Shown piece after piece: positions 14,573 through 24,100 of a DNA stretch of 64,000 bases; positions within the stretch are counted from its first letter, which is position 1; each line of letters opens with the position of its first letter. The DNA comes from Albidovulum sp. (lineage in GTDB: Bacteria; Pseudomonadota; Alphaproteobacteria; Rhodobacterales; Rhodobacteraceae): positions 1 through 64,000 of the forward strand of contig JAUQYA010000113.1 in the NCBI GenBank assembly GCA_030837785.1. The letters are read 5' to 3'. The translations under genes were made by a program, and so were the position numbers. The notes below the pieces were generated by a model. The model saw only the letters and a program-made list of their open reading frames with translations. It was not told the origin of the DNA and did not search any database.

Positions 14573-17044
14573 TCAAGCGTCGAAGCGGCGCAGGCGCAGC
14601 GCATTGGTCAGCACGAACACGCTCGACAGCGACATCGCGCCGGCCGCAATCATCGGCGACAGCAGCGTGCCCCAGAGCGGGTAGAGCGCCCCGGCGGCGA
14701 CCGGGATCAGCGCCACGTTGTAGGCGAACGCCCAGAACAGGTTCTGCCTGATGTTGGCGATCGTCGCCTTGGACAGCGCGATCGCCTTGGTGACGCCGTT
14801 GAGGTCGCCGGCCATCAGAACGACGTCGGCGCTCTCCATGGCGATGTCGGTCCCGGTGCCGATAGCGAGGCCGACGTCGGCCTCGGCAAGCGCCGGCGCG
14901 TCGTTGATGCCGTCGCCGACATAGGCGACGGCGCGACCGTCGCCCCGCAGCCGCCGGACCGCCCTTACCTTCTCGTCCGGCATGACCTCCGCCACGACGT
15001 CGTCGATGCCGAGTTCGCGAGCGATCGCATCCGCGGTCCTGCGGTTGTCGCCGGTGACCATGACGATTTTCAGGCCGAGTCCGTGGAGGGAGCGGATCGC
15101 GGCGGCAGTCGTCGGCTTCAGCGGATCGGCGACAGAGAACATCGCGGCGAGCCTGCCGTCGATAGCGGCGTAGAGCGGCGTCCTTGCCGCTTCGCCGGCG
15201 CGTTGCGCGGCGGCGGCCAGCGGCGCGACGTCGATGCCGGCTTCCGCGAGGAACCGGTCCGCGCCGACCAGAAGCCGGCGGCCGCCGACAGTGGCGCGGA
15301 TGCCGTGGCCAGGCACGGCGTCGAACGCCTCGACGGGCGACAGCGTGGCGCCCTCCTCCCTCGCCGCGGCAACGATCGCTGCGGCGATCGGGTGTTCGGA
15401 TGACGATTCCGCCGACGCTACGAGGGAAAGGATCTCGGCGTGGGCGAAACCCTCAGCCGGATCGAGATCGATCAGCCGCGGCCGGCCTTCGGTCAGCGTG
15501 CCTGTCTTGTCCAGGGCGATGGTATCGACGCCCCTCAGCGACTGCAGCGCCTCGCCGTTGCGGAACAGGACGCCCATCTCGGCTGCCCGTCCGGTTCCGA
15601 CCATGATCGACACCGGCGTCGCCAGGCCCATGGCGCACGGGCAGGCGATGATGAGCACCGACACGGCGTTGACTAGGGCGAATGTGAGCGCAGGGTCGGG
15701 CCCGAACAGGAGCCAGATCAGGAAAGTCAGCACCGCCACGGCCATGACCGCCGGCACGAACCATGCCGTGACCCGGTCGACGAGAGCCTGGATCGGCAAC
15801 TTCGAGCCCTGCGCCGCCTCGACCATGCGAATGATCTGGGCGAGCAGCGTGTCGGCGCCGACCTTGGTCGCCCTGTAGACGAAACTGCCGGTCTTGTTGA
15901 TGGTGCCGCCGACGACATCGGCGCCGGCGCCCTTGGCGACCGGCACCGGCTCGCCGGAGATCATCGATTCGTCGACATAGGAGGAACCACTCACGACCTC
16001 ACCGTCGACCGGGATCCTGTCCCCGGGGCGAACCCGAACGAGGTCGCCGACGCGGACGTCGGCAAGCGGGATCTCGACGAGGGCGCCGCCGCGTTCGACG
16101 TGGGCGGTGTTGGGCTGCAGCCCGATCAGCCGCTTGATCGCCTCGCTGGTGCGGCCCTTGGCCTTCGCCTCGAGGAAGCGGCCGAGCAGGATCAGGGTGA
16201 CGATCACGGCGGAGGCTTCGAAATAGACGTTGGCCGTTCCCTCCGGGAGCACGGAAGGCATGAACGTCGCCACGACCGAATAGCCCCAGGCGGCGGTAGA
16301 GCCGAGAACGACCAGCGCGTTCATCTCCGGCGCGAGGCGGAGCAGTGCGGGGATACCCTTGCGGTAGAAGCGCAGGCCGGGGCCGAACTGGACCGCTGTC
16401 GCGAGCAGGAAGTAGGCTGTATAGAGCGTCTGCCGCCCCACGGTCATGAACAGCCAGTGGTGGAAATCGGAAAATAGGTGCGAGCCCATCTCCAGCACAA
16501 AGAGCGGCAGTGTCAGCGCCGCCGCAATCAGCACGTCGCGTCGGAGCGCATCGGTTTCCTCCAGCTTCGCCTGAAGGTGGCCTTCGTGCTCCCCGGCCGG
16601 TTCCGCAAGCCGGCGCACCTCGTAGCCGGCGTCGCGGACGGCGGAAGCAATCGCCTCATGCGCGACGTGGCCGGCCGTCGTGACGTGGGCGCGCTCGGTG
16701 GCGAGATTGACGCTCACTTCCGCAACGCCGGGAACGGCGGCGATGGCCTTCTCGACCCGCCTCACGCAGGATGCGCAGGTCATGCCTTCGACGCCGATGT
16801 CGAGTGTTTCGCCCGGCACCTCGTAGCCGGCGGAGCGGACCGCCCGGACCACGGCGTCCGTCGCAGGCCCGGTATCGTAGACGATGTCTGCACGCTCGGT
16901 CGCCAGGTTGACGGATGCGCTAAGCACGCCTGGGACCTTGGCGAGCGCCTGCTCGACGCGGCGCACGCAGGAAGCGCAGGTCATCCCCTCGATCGGAAGC
17001 GACAGCCGTGCGAGTTGGTGGTCGTGATTGTGGGGCGCGTTCAT
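14573..17044 (-). CDS. copA: Copper-exporting P-type ATPase CopA
   Basis: An 823-residue P1B-type ATPase of the inner membrane that pumps Cu(I) out of the cytoplasm. Two N-terminal heavy-metal domains carry GMTCASC (Cys23/Cys26 and Cys90/Cys93). The transmembrane metal site CPC is in IIACPCAMGLATPVS (about residue 466), the phosphorylation site DKTGTLTEG is near residue 510, the SEHP motif follows, and GDGINDAPALAEADVGLAIG is the hinge. Eight membrane segments are predicted by eye. It is divergent from copZ-cueR. A CueR-type promoter lies just upstream. Confidence 0.96.
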   Translation of the reverse strand: MNAPHNHDHQLARLSLPIEGMTCASCVRRVEQALAKVPGVLSASVNLATERADIVYDTGPATDAVVRAVRSAGYEVPGETLDIGVEGMTCASCVRRVEKAIAAVPGVAEVSVNLATERAHVTTAGHVAHEAIASAVRDAGYEVRRLAEPAGEHEGHLQAKLEETDALRRDVLIAAALTLPLFVLEMGSHLFSDFHHWLFMTVGRQTLYTAYFLLATAVQFGPGLRFYRKGIPALLRLAPEMNALVVLGSTAAWGYSVVATFMPSVLPEGTANVYFEASAVIVTLILLGRFLEAKAKGRTSEAIKRLIGLQPNTAHVERGGALVEIPLADVRVGDLVRVRPGDRIPVDGEVVSGSSYVDESMISGEPVPVAKGAGADVVGGTINKTGSFVYRATKVGADTLLAQIIRMVEAAQGSKLPIQALVDRVTAWFVPAVMAVAVLTFLIWLLFGPDPALTFALVNAVSVLIIACPCAMGLATPVSIMVGTGRAAEMGVLFRNGEALQSLRGVDTIALDKTGTLTEGRPRLIDLDPAEGFAHAEILSLVASAESSSEHPIAAAIVAAAREEGATLSPVEAFDAVPGHGIRATVGGRRLLVGADRFLAEAGIDVAPLAAAAQRAGEAARTPLYAAIDGRLAAMFSVADPLKPTTAAAIRSLHGLGLKIVMVTGDNRRTADAIARELGIDDVVAEVMPDEKVRAVRRLRGDGRAVAYVGDGINDAPALAEADVGLAIGTGTDIAMESADVVLMAGDLNGVTKAIALSKATIANIRQNLFWAFAYNVALIPVAAGALYPLWGTLLSPMIAAGAMSLSSVFVLTNALRLRRFDA

Positions 17045-17073
17045 GTTCGAATCCTCGAAATGATCCGCCGAAA

Positions 17074-17104
17074 CATGTAGACGTTCCAGTCATTGGAAGG
17101 TCAA
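17074..17104 (-). promoter_or_regulatory. CueR-type promoter/operator of copA
   Basis: On the minus strand a -35 box TTGACC (17104-17099) is separated by exactly 19 bases from a -10-like TACATG (17079-17074). The spacer holds the perfect dyad TTCCA-ATGAC-TGGAA. Overlong 19-base spacers with a central dyad are the hallmark of MerR-family activated promoters, and the dyad matches known CueR sites (ACCTTCC...GGAAGGT type). Confidence 0.8.
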
Positions 17105-17150
17105 CAGGCCGTCACCACATATTTTCGCGATGGCGGCGGCTTTCTGCCTC

Positions 17151-17181
17151 TTGACCTTCCCCTTGCTGGAAGCCTGATGTG
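17151..17181 (+). promoter_or_regulatory. CueR-type promoter/operator of copZ-cueR
   Basis: TTGACC (17151-17156) is followed by TTCC-CCTTGCT-GGAA (17157-17171), a second CueR-like dyad sharing GACCTTCC and TGGAA with the copA site. The -10 region after a 19-base spacer (GATGTG) is poor, so the promoter may depend strongly on activation. It sits about 40 bases before the copZ ATG. Confidence 0.65.
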
Positions 17182-17218
17182 ACGGAACGGACGTCGAACC
17201 GTTTAGATAGGACAGGAC

Positions 17219-17419
17219 ATGCTGAAACTCACCGTACCCGACATGAACTGCGGCCATTGCGTCAGCGCCGTCACCAAGGCGCTTAAGGGCGTCGACGCCG
17301 GCGCAGACGTGGCGGTCGACCTCGATACCAAGGTCGTGACGATCCGTTCGGACGCGAGCGGGGAAGCGCTCGCCGCCGCGCTGGGCAAGGCCGGCTACGA
17401 ATCGCGGCCGGCCGCCTGA
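17219..17419 (+). CDS. copZ: Copper chaperone CopZ-like (HMA domain)
   Basis: A 66-residue single heavy-metal-associated domain, starting MLKLTVPDMNCGHCVSAVTK; the MNCGHC motif binds Cu(I) through its two cysteines. The size is that of bacterial copper chaperones, which hand copper to the N-terminal domains of CopA. It is 87 bases upstream of cueR and in the same direction, preceded by the second CueR-type operator and by AGGACAGG as ribosome binding site. Confidence 0.9.
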   Translation: MLKLTVPDMNCGHCVSAVTKALKGVDAGADVAVDLDTKVVTIRSDASGEALAAALGKAGYESRPAA

Positions 17420-17505
17420 GCACGCACGGAGCCAGGTCGGTGTTCGCTCTCCCGTTAGGGGGGACCGCCGAACCCGGGACGAAAAGGACAGAGGAGCCGG
17501 CATCG

Positions 17506-17904
17506 ATGAACATCGGCATCGCATCGCAGAAGTCCGGGCTGCCGCCCAAGACGATCCGCTACTACGAAGATATCGGCCTGCTTGCCGCCGACCGCGCCGG
17601 GAACGGCTATCGCGACTATTCGGTGGCCGACGTCCATCGCATGCGCTTTCTCAAGCGCTGCCGCAGCCTCGGCTTCTCCGTCGAGGAATGCCGGCAGCTG
17701 CTGTCGCTCTACAATGACAAGAATAGGGAGAGTGCGGAAGTGAAGGCGGTCGCCGAAGCCAAGCTGGAAGAGATCGAGCGCAAGCTTGCCGAACTTTCCG
17801 GCCTCCGCGATACGCTGCGCCATCTCGTCAGCTGCTGCCATGGCGACCACCGGCCCGACTGCCCGATCATCGACGGCCTGGCCGGCGAGGGAAAGTTCCA
17901 GTGA
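17506..17904 (+). CDS. cueR: MerR-family Cu(I)-responsive regulator CueR
   Basis: A 132-residue MerR protein: helix-turn-helix MNIGIASQKSGLPPKTIRYY, a long dimerisation helix, and the metal-binding loop CCHGDHRPDCP with Cys111 and Cys119, matching the two-cysteine Cu(I)/Ag(I) site of CueR. It should activate copA and copZ by distorting the two 19-base-spacer promoters nearby. I chose the ATG at 17506, where the family starts; the preceding frame is open to 17440 but has no similarity. Confidence 0.93.
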   Translation: MNIGIASQKSGLPPKTIRYYEDIGLLAADRAGNGYRDYSVADVHRMRFLKRCRSLGFSVEECRQLLSLYNDKNRESAEVKAVAEAKLEEIERKLAELSGLRDTLRHLVSCCHGDHRPDCPIIDGLAGEGKFQ

Positions 17905-17996
17905 ACCCGGTCGCCGGATTCGCTCATCGCAATTGATCCAAATCACTGCGGGTTCAAGCGCTCTGCTCTTGATATGTGGAAAAAGGGGATGTCGCG

Positions 17997-18521
17997 ATGA
18001 AATGGATAACATCGAATGTGATCGGAGCGGCGATGCTGCTGGCGGCGGCGACAAGCGCAGGGGCCCAATCCATCGAGGCGATCGAGAAGGCCGAAGCGGC
18101 CGTGGTCGCCGCATGGAATGCGACGCCCCTCGCCTATCGAAGAGCGCTCTTCGTCGACCACGCGCAAGGGTTCGGCGTCTACCAGGCGCGTGCGAACGCG
18201 GTCTTCAAGAGCGGCGAGCCGCTGATCGTCTATGCCGAGCCGGTCGGCTATGCGTGGAAGGACAATGGCGACGGAACCTATTCGTTCGGCTTCAACGTCG
18301 ATCTCCTGCTCAAGACCGGCAAGGGCGCGATCGTCGGCGGTCAGGAAAATTTCCAGACCCTCGAACTGACCAGCCGTTCGCTGAACCGCGAGTTCATGCT
18401 GACACTTACCCTCAATGTCGACGGTGCTCCCGCGGGCGACTATGTCGTCGAGTACCGGACACGCGACATCCACAGCAGCAAGTCGGCGGTGATCTCCCTT
18501 CCCTTCACCGTCGCGGATTGA
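17997..18521 (+). CDS. Secreted hypothetical protein
   Basis: A 174-residue protein with a signal peptide (WITSNVIGAAMLLAAATSAG, cut near Ala-Gln-Ser). The mature part begins with a helix (SIEAIEKAEAAVVAAWNATP) and continues as a beta-rich domain with NGDGTYSFGFNVDLLL and DYVVEYRTRDIHSSKS. I do not recognise the family. A run of AAAAGGGG eight bases before the ATG is a good ribosome binding site. It follows cueR by about 90 bases on the same strand, but no copper motif is visible and a link to copper is unproven. Confidence 0.75.
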   Translation: MKWITSNVIGAAMLLAAATSAGAQSIEAIEKAEAAVVAAWNATPLAYRRALFVDHAQGFGVYQARANAVFKSGEPLIVYAEPVGYAWKDNGDGTYSFGFNVDLLLKTGKGAIVGGQENFQTLELTSRSLNREFMLTLTLNVDGAPAGDYVVEYRTRDIHSSKSAVISLPFTVAD

Positions 18522-18589
18522 AGAACCCGGAGCCGGCACGCTGCGGCAGTCGAGACGCCCCGGACGCAGCGGCGGGCCGGAGCGTTCGA

Positions 18590-19720
18590 TCATGAAGTCG
18601 GCGCCGGCCGGGCGAGGACGCCGCCGCAAACCGGTGCCGGGCAGCCCGTGGTCGTAGGGAAGGTCAGGGGCAGCCCAGCGAGCGAGCGCACGGCGAGATA
18701 CGCCCACGCCTCGGCTTCCATGGCATCTCCGTCGAAGCCCGCATCCTCGGCAAGGACAACCGTCGATCCGCGCGCTGCTGCGCCTTCGCGCAGATCGGCA
18801 AGGATGTGCGGGTTCTTTCGCCCGCCGCCGCAGACGATCCAGAGCTTCGGGAAGCCCGCTTGTCGCTCGGCGGATTTGACGATTGCCGCCGCCGAGACGG
18901 CCGCCAGCGTACGCGCACCGTCGGCGAGTTCGAGGCCCTCGGCGAGGTCGAGGGCAAAATCGCCGCGGTCGAGCGATTTCGGTCCGGGTCGGTCGAAGAA
19001 CGGGTTGGCGAGATAGGCGTCGACGACGCGCCTGATCACGCCCCCCTCGCTGGCGATGGCGCCGTCGGCGTCGAAAGGGACGCCGCCCTCACGCGCCACC
19101 CACTGGTCGATAAGCGCGTTGCCGGGGCCGCTGTCAAAGGCGACCGGATCGGCATCGCGGTCGACGAAGGTGACGTTGGAAATGCCGCCGATGTTGACGA
19201 AGGCGATCGGCCAGCGGCCGGCGAAATCCGCCGGCAGCGAGCGGGCGAGCGCCGCGTGGTAGGCCGGCACAAGCGGGGCGCCCTGTCCGCCCGCGGCCAT
19301 GTCGGCGGCGCGCATGTCGTAGACAACGGGAAGTCCGGTGCTCCCAGCGAGAAGCGGCCCGTCACCGAGCTGGACGGTCAGGCCGGCCTGCGGCCGATGC
19401 AATATCGTCTGGCCGTGGAAACCGATCAGCTCGGGTCGGAAGTCCTTCAGCGACGGACGAAAGCGCGCCACGGCCTCGGCGTGGCGAATGGTGATGTCGC
19501 GCTCCAGCGCAGCAAGGCCGCCCGGCCGCTCGTCCCGCACACGGATCGCCTTCGCCTCTTCGAGGCCTTCTTCGATGCGCCGTCGGAAGGCCGCCTCGTA
19601 GGGCACGAACATCGACGGCCCACGGCGCACGACTTCATCGCCGTCCGTCGACAGGACGGCGAGGTCGATGCCATCCATCGAGGTGCCACTCATCAGCCCG
19701 ATCGCGCAGCGGATCGTCAT
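18590..19720 (-). CDS. anmK: Anhydro-N-acetylmuramic acid kinase AnmK
   Basis: A 376-residue kinase of the ASKHA fold that phosphorylates and opens 1,6-anhydro-MurNAc during murein recycling. The N-terminal GLMSGTSMDGIDLAVLSTDG motif is diagnostic; ELIGFHGQTILHRP, VNIGGISNVTF, FDSGPGNALID and WIVCGGGRKNP follow in order. Length is normal for the family. It is divergent from tyrS, with about 105 bases between them, an arrangement frequent in Rhizobiales. Confidence 0.95.
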   Translation of the reverse strand: MTIRCAIGLMSGTSMDGIDLAVLSTDGDEVVRRGPSMFVPYEAAFRRRIEEGLEEAKAIRVRDERPGGLAALERDITIRHAEAVARFRPSLKDFRPELIGFHGQTILHRPQAGLTVQLGDGPLLAGSTGLPVVYDMRAADMAAGGQGAPLVPAYHAALARSLPADFAGRWPIAFVNIGGISNVTFVDRDADPVAFDSGPGNALIDQWVAREGGVPFDADGAIASEGGVIRRVVDAYLANPFFDRPGPKSLDRGDFALDLAEGLELADGARTLAAVSAAAIVKSAERQAGFPKLWIVCGGGRKNPHILADLREGAAARGSTVVLAEDAGFDGDAMEAEAWAYLAVRSLAGLPLTFPTTTGCPAPVCGGVLARPAPTS

Positions 19721-19826
19721 TCGCGCCCTGTCGTCCTTGTGATTCTTGCCGGCGCGATGCTAAAGGCGCGCATCGCCAATGGCCACGGCCCCGCCGTCGG
19801 CCATCGTCCACCGAAAGCGCCGAGCC

Positions 19827-21080
19827 ATGACCACGTTCAAGTCCGACTTCCTGCGCATCCTGACCGAGCGCGGCTTCATCCATCAGATCTCCGACGAAGC
19901 CGGCCTCGACGAACTCTTCGCCAAGGAGATCGTGACGGCCTATATCGGCTTCGACGCGACGGCAAAAAGCCTGCACGCCGGATCGCTGATCCAGATCATG
20001 ATGTTGCACTGGATGCAGAAGACCGGACACCGGCCGATCGCCCTAATGGGCGGCGGCACCTCCATGATCGGCGATCCGTCGTTCAAGGACGAAGCGCGAA
20101 AACTGCTGACGCCGGAAAGCATCGAAGAAAATCTCGCCGGCATTCGCCGGAACTTCTCCAACTACCTGAGCTTCGGCGAGGGGCCGCAGGACGCGCTGAT
20201 GGTCAACAACGCCGACTGGCTGATGTCGATCAACTACGTCGAATTCCTGCGCGACGTGGGCCGGCACTTCTCGGTCAACCGCATGCTCTCGTTCGACAGC
20301 GTGAAGACGAGGCTCGACCGCGAGCAGAGCCTCTCCTTCCTCGAATTCAACTACATGATCCTGCAGGCCTACGACTTCGTCGAGCTCAACAAGCGCTACG
20401 GATGCCGGCTGCAGATGGGCGGCTCCGACCAGTGGGGCAACATCGTCAACGGCATCGATCTCGGCCACAGAATGGGAACGCCGCAACTCTACGCGCTGAC
20501 GACGCCGCTGCTGACCACGTCTTCCGGCGCCAAGATGGGCAAGACGGCTTCGGGCGCGGTCTGGCTGGATCCTGCGATGATGAGCCCCTACGATTTCTGG
20601 CAGTACTGGCGAAACACGGAAGACAACGACGTCGGCCGCTTCCTGAAGCTTTACACGACACTGCCGATGGACGAGGTGGCGCGACTTGAGGCGCTCGGCG
20701 GCGCCGAGATCAACGACGCCAAGAAGGTGCTGGCGACGGAAGTGACGGCGATGCTTCACGGCCGCGCCGCGGCCGAAGAGGCAGCCGAGACCGCGCGCAA
20801 GACGTTCGAGGAAGGCGCACTCGCCGAGACGCTGCCGACCGTCGAGGTCGGCACGGCCGAACTCCAGGACGGCATCGGGCTGCTTTCGCTCATCGTGCGG
20901 GCCGGGCTGGCCGCCTCGAACGGCGAGGCGCGCCGCCACGTGCAAGGCGGCGCCGTGCGCCTCAACGATCTGCCGATGTCGGACGACCGACGCATGATCA
21001 CGCCCGGCGACCTGACTGCGGACGGCGTCGCCAAGATTTCGCTCGGCAAGAAGAAGCACATCCTGATCCGCCCGGTCTGA
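19827..21080 (+). CDS. tyrS: Tyrosyl-tRNA synthetase
   Basis: A 417-residue class I synthetase charging tRNA-Tyr. The HIGH-equivalent is HAGSL (residues 50-54), preceded by AYIGFDATAKSL; the tyrosine pocket lies in QMGGSDQWGNI and the KMSKS-equivalent is KMGKTASG. A C-terminal S4-like RNA-binding domain ends the protein (GEARRHVQGGAVRLND). The ATG at 19827 follows the family start; a longer frame to 19779 has no similarity. Confidence 0.97.
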   Translation: MTTFKSDFLRILTERGFIHQISDEAGLDELFAKEIVTAYIGFDATAKSLHAGSLIQIMMLHWMQKTGHRPIALMGGGTSMIGDPSFKDEARKLLTPESIEENLAGIRRNFSNYLSFGEGPQDALMVNNADWLMSINYVEFLRDVGRHFSVNRMLSFDSVKTRLDREQSLSFLEFNYMILQAYDFVELNKRYGCRLQMGGSDQWGNIVNGIDLGHRMGTPQLYALTTPLLTTSSGAKMGKTASGAVWLDPAMMSPYDFWQYWRNTEDNDVGRFLKLYTTLPMDEVARLEALGGAEINDAKKVLATEVTAMLHGRAAAEEAAETARKTFEEGALAETLPTVEVGTAELQDGIGLLSLIVRAGLAASNGEARRHVQGGAVRLNDLPMSDDRRMITPGDLTADGVAKISLGKKKHILIRPV

Positions 21081-21126
21081 TCCCTGCCCCGCGGGAGGAT
21101 TCTCGCCGGCGCGTCCTCGCGCCGGC

Positions 21127-24100
21127 TCAGCCGCGGAATTCGAAGATCGAGCGGAAAATGCCGGGTGCGATCACCGAAAGCGGGTTGACCTGCAGGTTCG
21201 GCGAATTGGCGTCCCCGGCGAGGCGGAAGGTGACGCCGATCAGGCCGCGGTCGCTGCCGTTGCCGAGGATCTGGCCGAACAGCGGGATTTCGCCGAAGAT
21301 CCGGTTGAGGCCGTAAGCCGGCATGAATGTGCCGGTCATGTCCATTTTGCCCTGCCGGTCGTAGAGCGTGCCCTGGAAGATCAGGCCGATCACCGGACCG
21401 CGCAGAACGCCACGCTCCAGCTTCAGACTGCCAAGCCCTTTTTCGATTATCGAAAAACCGCGCTCGAACTTGACGCGCGACGTATCGATCTCGCCGCGCA
21501 CCGCCTGGTTCAGGCTACGCTGGTCGCCGGGCGGTGGCGTGGCGACTATCGAAGCGAGCTTCGGTTCGTTGACCACCCAGAAATCGGTGGCATCGACCTG
21601 CCCCTTCATCGGTCCGTCCGCTCCGCCCGCCAGACCGAGACGGATCGTGCCGCCTTCCATATACGGATAGATGTCGAGGAACTTCAGGATCGCGCCGGCG
21701 TCGTTCGACTGCATCTCCATCGTCCGGCTACCGTTCTCGCCGCCGCTGGTGACGGCAACGCGGCCGCCGCGCGACGTCACGGCGTCGAACTTCATACCCC
21801 TCATGACGGAGCCCGTTCCCGAGTAGGAGAGCTTCACGTCGTTCATACCGGCGCCGTTGAAGCCGGCGACCTTGTTCACCGCGCCGTTCACCGTCACCGC
21901 CGTCGAACCCGTTGCCTTGGCAGCACTTTCGGAATCCGAGAGATAGGTCTTGATCAGCGAGCGGGCGTCGAGGGACGCCCCGGCGACATCGACGTCGTAG
22001 CCCTTCCCATCCCGCCGGATGGTGACACGGACGTCGTCGCCGCGATTGAGCTTGACCGTGCCCAGCTTCGCCGACTGGAGATCGCCCGACAAAAGGACGA
22101 ACTCGCCTTCGATCGCGAATGTCTGCCCCGACAGCTTGAAATCCCGGAGCGTCGTCCGCTCGCCGGTCGTCTCCAGGACGAACGAGGCCTTGGCGGCAAT
22201 GCCCGGCCCCTTGCTCCAGCCGGCCCAGGGTATGGTGAGTTGCGTGTCCGTGAGGTCGGCTTCGATACGGCGGGGGGCGCCGGCTTCACCTTCGCCGAAC
22301 TGCACCTTGGCCGGCCCGTCGAGCAGCATCGCAAGGCCGGGCGCGATCGCTTCCCGCGCCTTGTTGTCGAGCGTGACGGAAACCCGCCGCTCGCGCACCA
22401 CCCCGCTCTTGCCGATCGGCTCGACCATGTCGATTTCCGCCGGAGCGCCGTTCAGCCTGGCCCTGGCCTTGATCACCGCGCGGGTGGGGTCGAGGGTGAT
22501 CGAGCCCGTCGCCTCTGTGGCGATCTGGCCGTCAAAGGGACGCGCGACGTCGAGATCCTGGAAATCGAGCGCCACCAGCCAGCCGAGCTGGACATCGTCG
22601 CCGACCCCGTAGAGCGGGATGTCCGCCTTGACGTTGCCGGAGACCTGGCCGGAGAACTCGTCGGCGGTCATGCCGATGTGGCGCATCGCGTCGATCGGCT
22701 CGTAGGAAGCGAGTTCGGTCACCGCCTCCGCGGCGCCCTCCACGTCCATGTCGAGCTTGCCGATTGTCGGTTCGACATTTGCGTTGCGGATGGTCAACGT
22801 CCCGTCGCGGGCTGCGACCATGCGCCCGCTGGGAAGGTAGACCACGCCCGATGTCAGCCCGATGTCGACGTCGTTGCCGCGGAAGTCGATCCTGCCGATC
22901 GCATCGCGCATCGGCGGGATCCGGCCGGCCACGTCGAAACGGGCGCCGGCAATCTCGAAATGGCCGGAAACCTCGTCGCCGGACAGCGGTACGCCGTTTC
23001 CAAGCCGTCGCGGCGCCACTTCATATCGCAGGGAACTGTCCGAGACGGTGCCGCCGAACAGGTTGTTCATCGCCCAGTTGCGCGCCGTGCCCGCCGCCAG
23101 CCACGGCCACAAGACCTTGACATGCGCCACCGGCATCTCGGGAACATCCAACGCAAGAGAAATACCCGGCGCTCCATCTTCGACGAAATCGAAAGCCGCC
23201 CTTCCGGAGAGATCGCCGCCGGTGGTGCGGATGCGGAGTTCATCCATGGCAAGGCGGCGGGACGACGGGTCGTAGCTGCCGGCGATCCGCGACAGGAACT
23301 CGAGTGCGGGTTCCGTGGAATCGCCCGGCGACAGGTACGAGCCGTCGCTGACGAACTCGTAGCGGTAAGCCGGCCGTTCGCCTTCCGCGCGCGGCCGCGG
23401 GCCGACGGCGCCGTGGAACTCTAATCGCGATCGTCCGACCGTGAGCCGCGCGCGCTCGATCTCCAACTTGCCGCTGCCAGTGAGCAGCGACGCAGCGATC
23501 GCCACGTCGCCGGCGATGCTGTCCGCCTCGTCGATCCGAACCACAGCGTCGACGAGGGATGCGGCTACGTTGAAGCGGGAGGCTTCGCCCCGGATGCCTT
23601 CCTCGCCGCTGATGCGCAGCGTCAGGCTGCCGACGCCCGTTTCGTTTTCTCCCGCTTTCCCGGCCGGGGATTCGCCGCCTTCCGCGACCTGCACCGCCTC
23701 GACCGTGATGTCGAGCGCCGCAATACGCCGCGCGGCGCCGTCCCTGCGGGCCGTACCGGCGACCGTCAGCGCGCGACCAGCGACATCGGCATCGATCGCT
23801 ACGGACAACTGGCCCGGGTGCTCGACACGCAGCGCCGCGCTCTCGATCGCAAGGGTCTGTCCGCCTCCATCGCCGCCCGGCAGGACGATCTCGACGCCGG
23901 AAAGCTCGATCGCATTTGTCGTTCCGCTCTCGATGGCGTCAATCGCCTGGTGCAGCGCGGTGAGAAGCGCCTGTGCCACGAGGTCGGGATCGACAAGGCC
24001 GTCGGCATTGGCGAGCGCGGCGGTCCAATTCCCCTCGCCTGCCGGAAGCGCATTCGCCGCGATGCGGGCATTCTCGATCCGCACGCTGCCGATCTCGACC

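Noticed and set aside
18806..20689. 627-codon open frame spanning anmK and tyrS
   Set aside because: It is antisense to anmK and out of frame with tyrS, both of which have complete diagnostic motifs.
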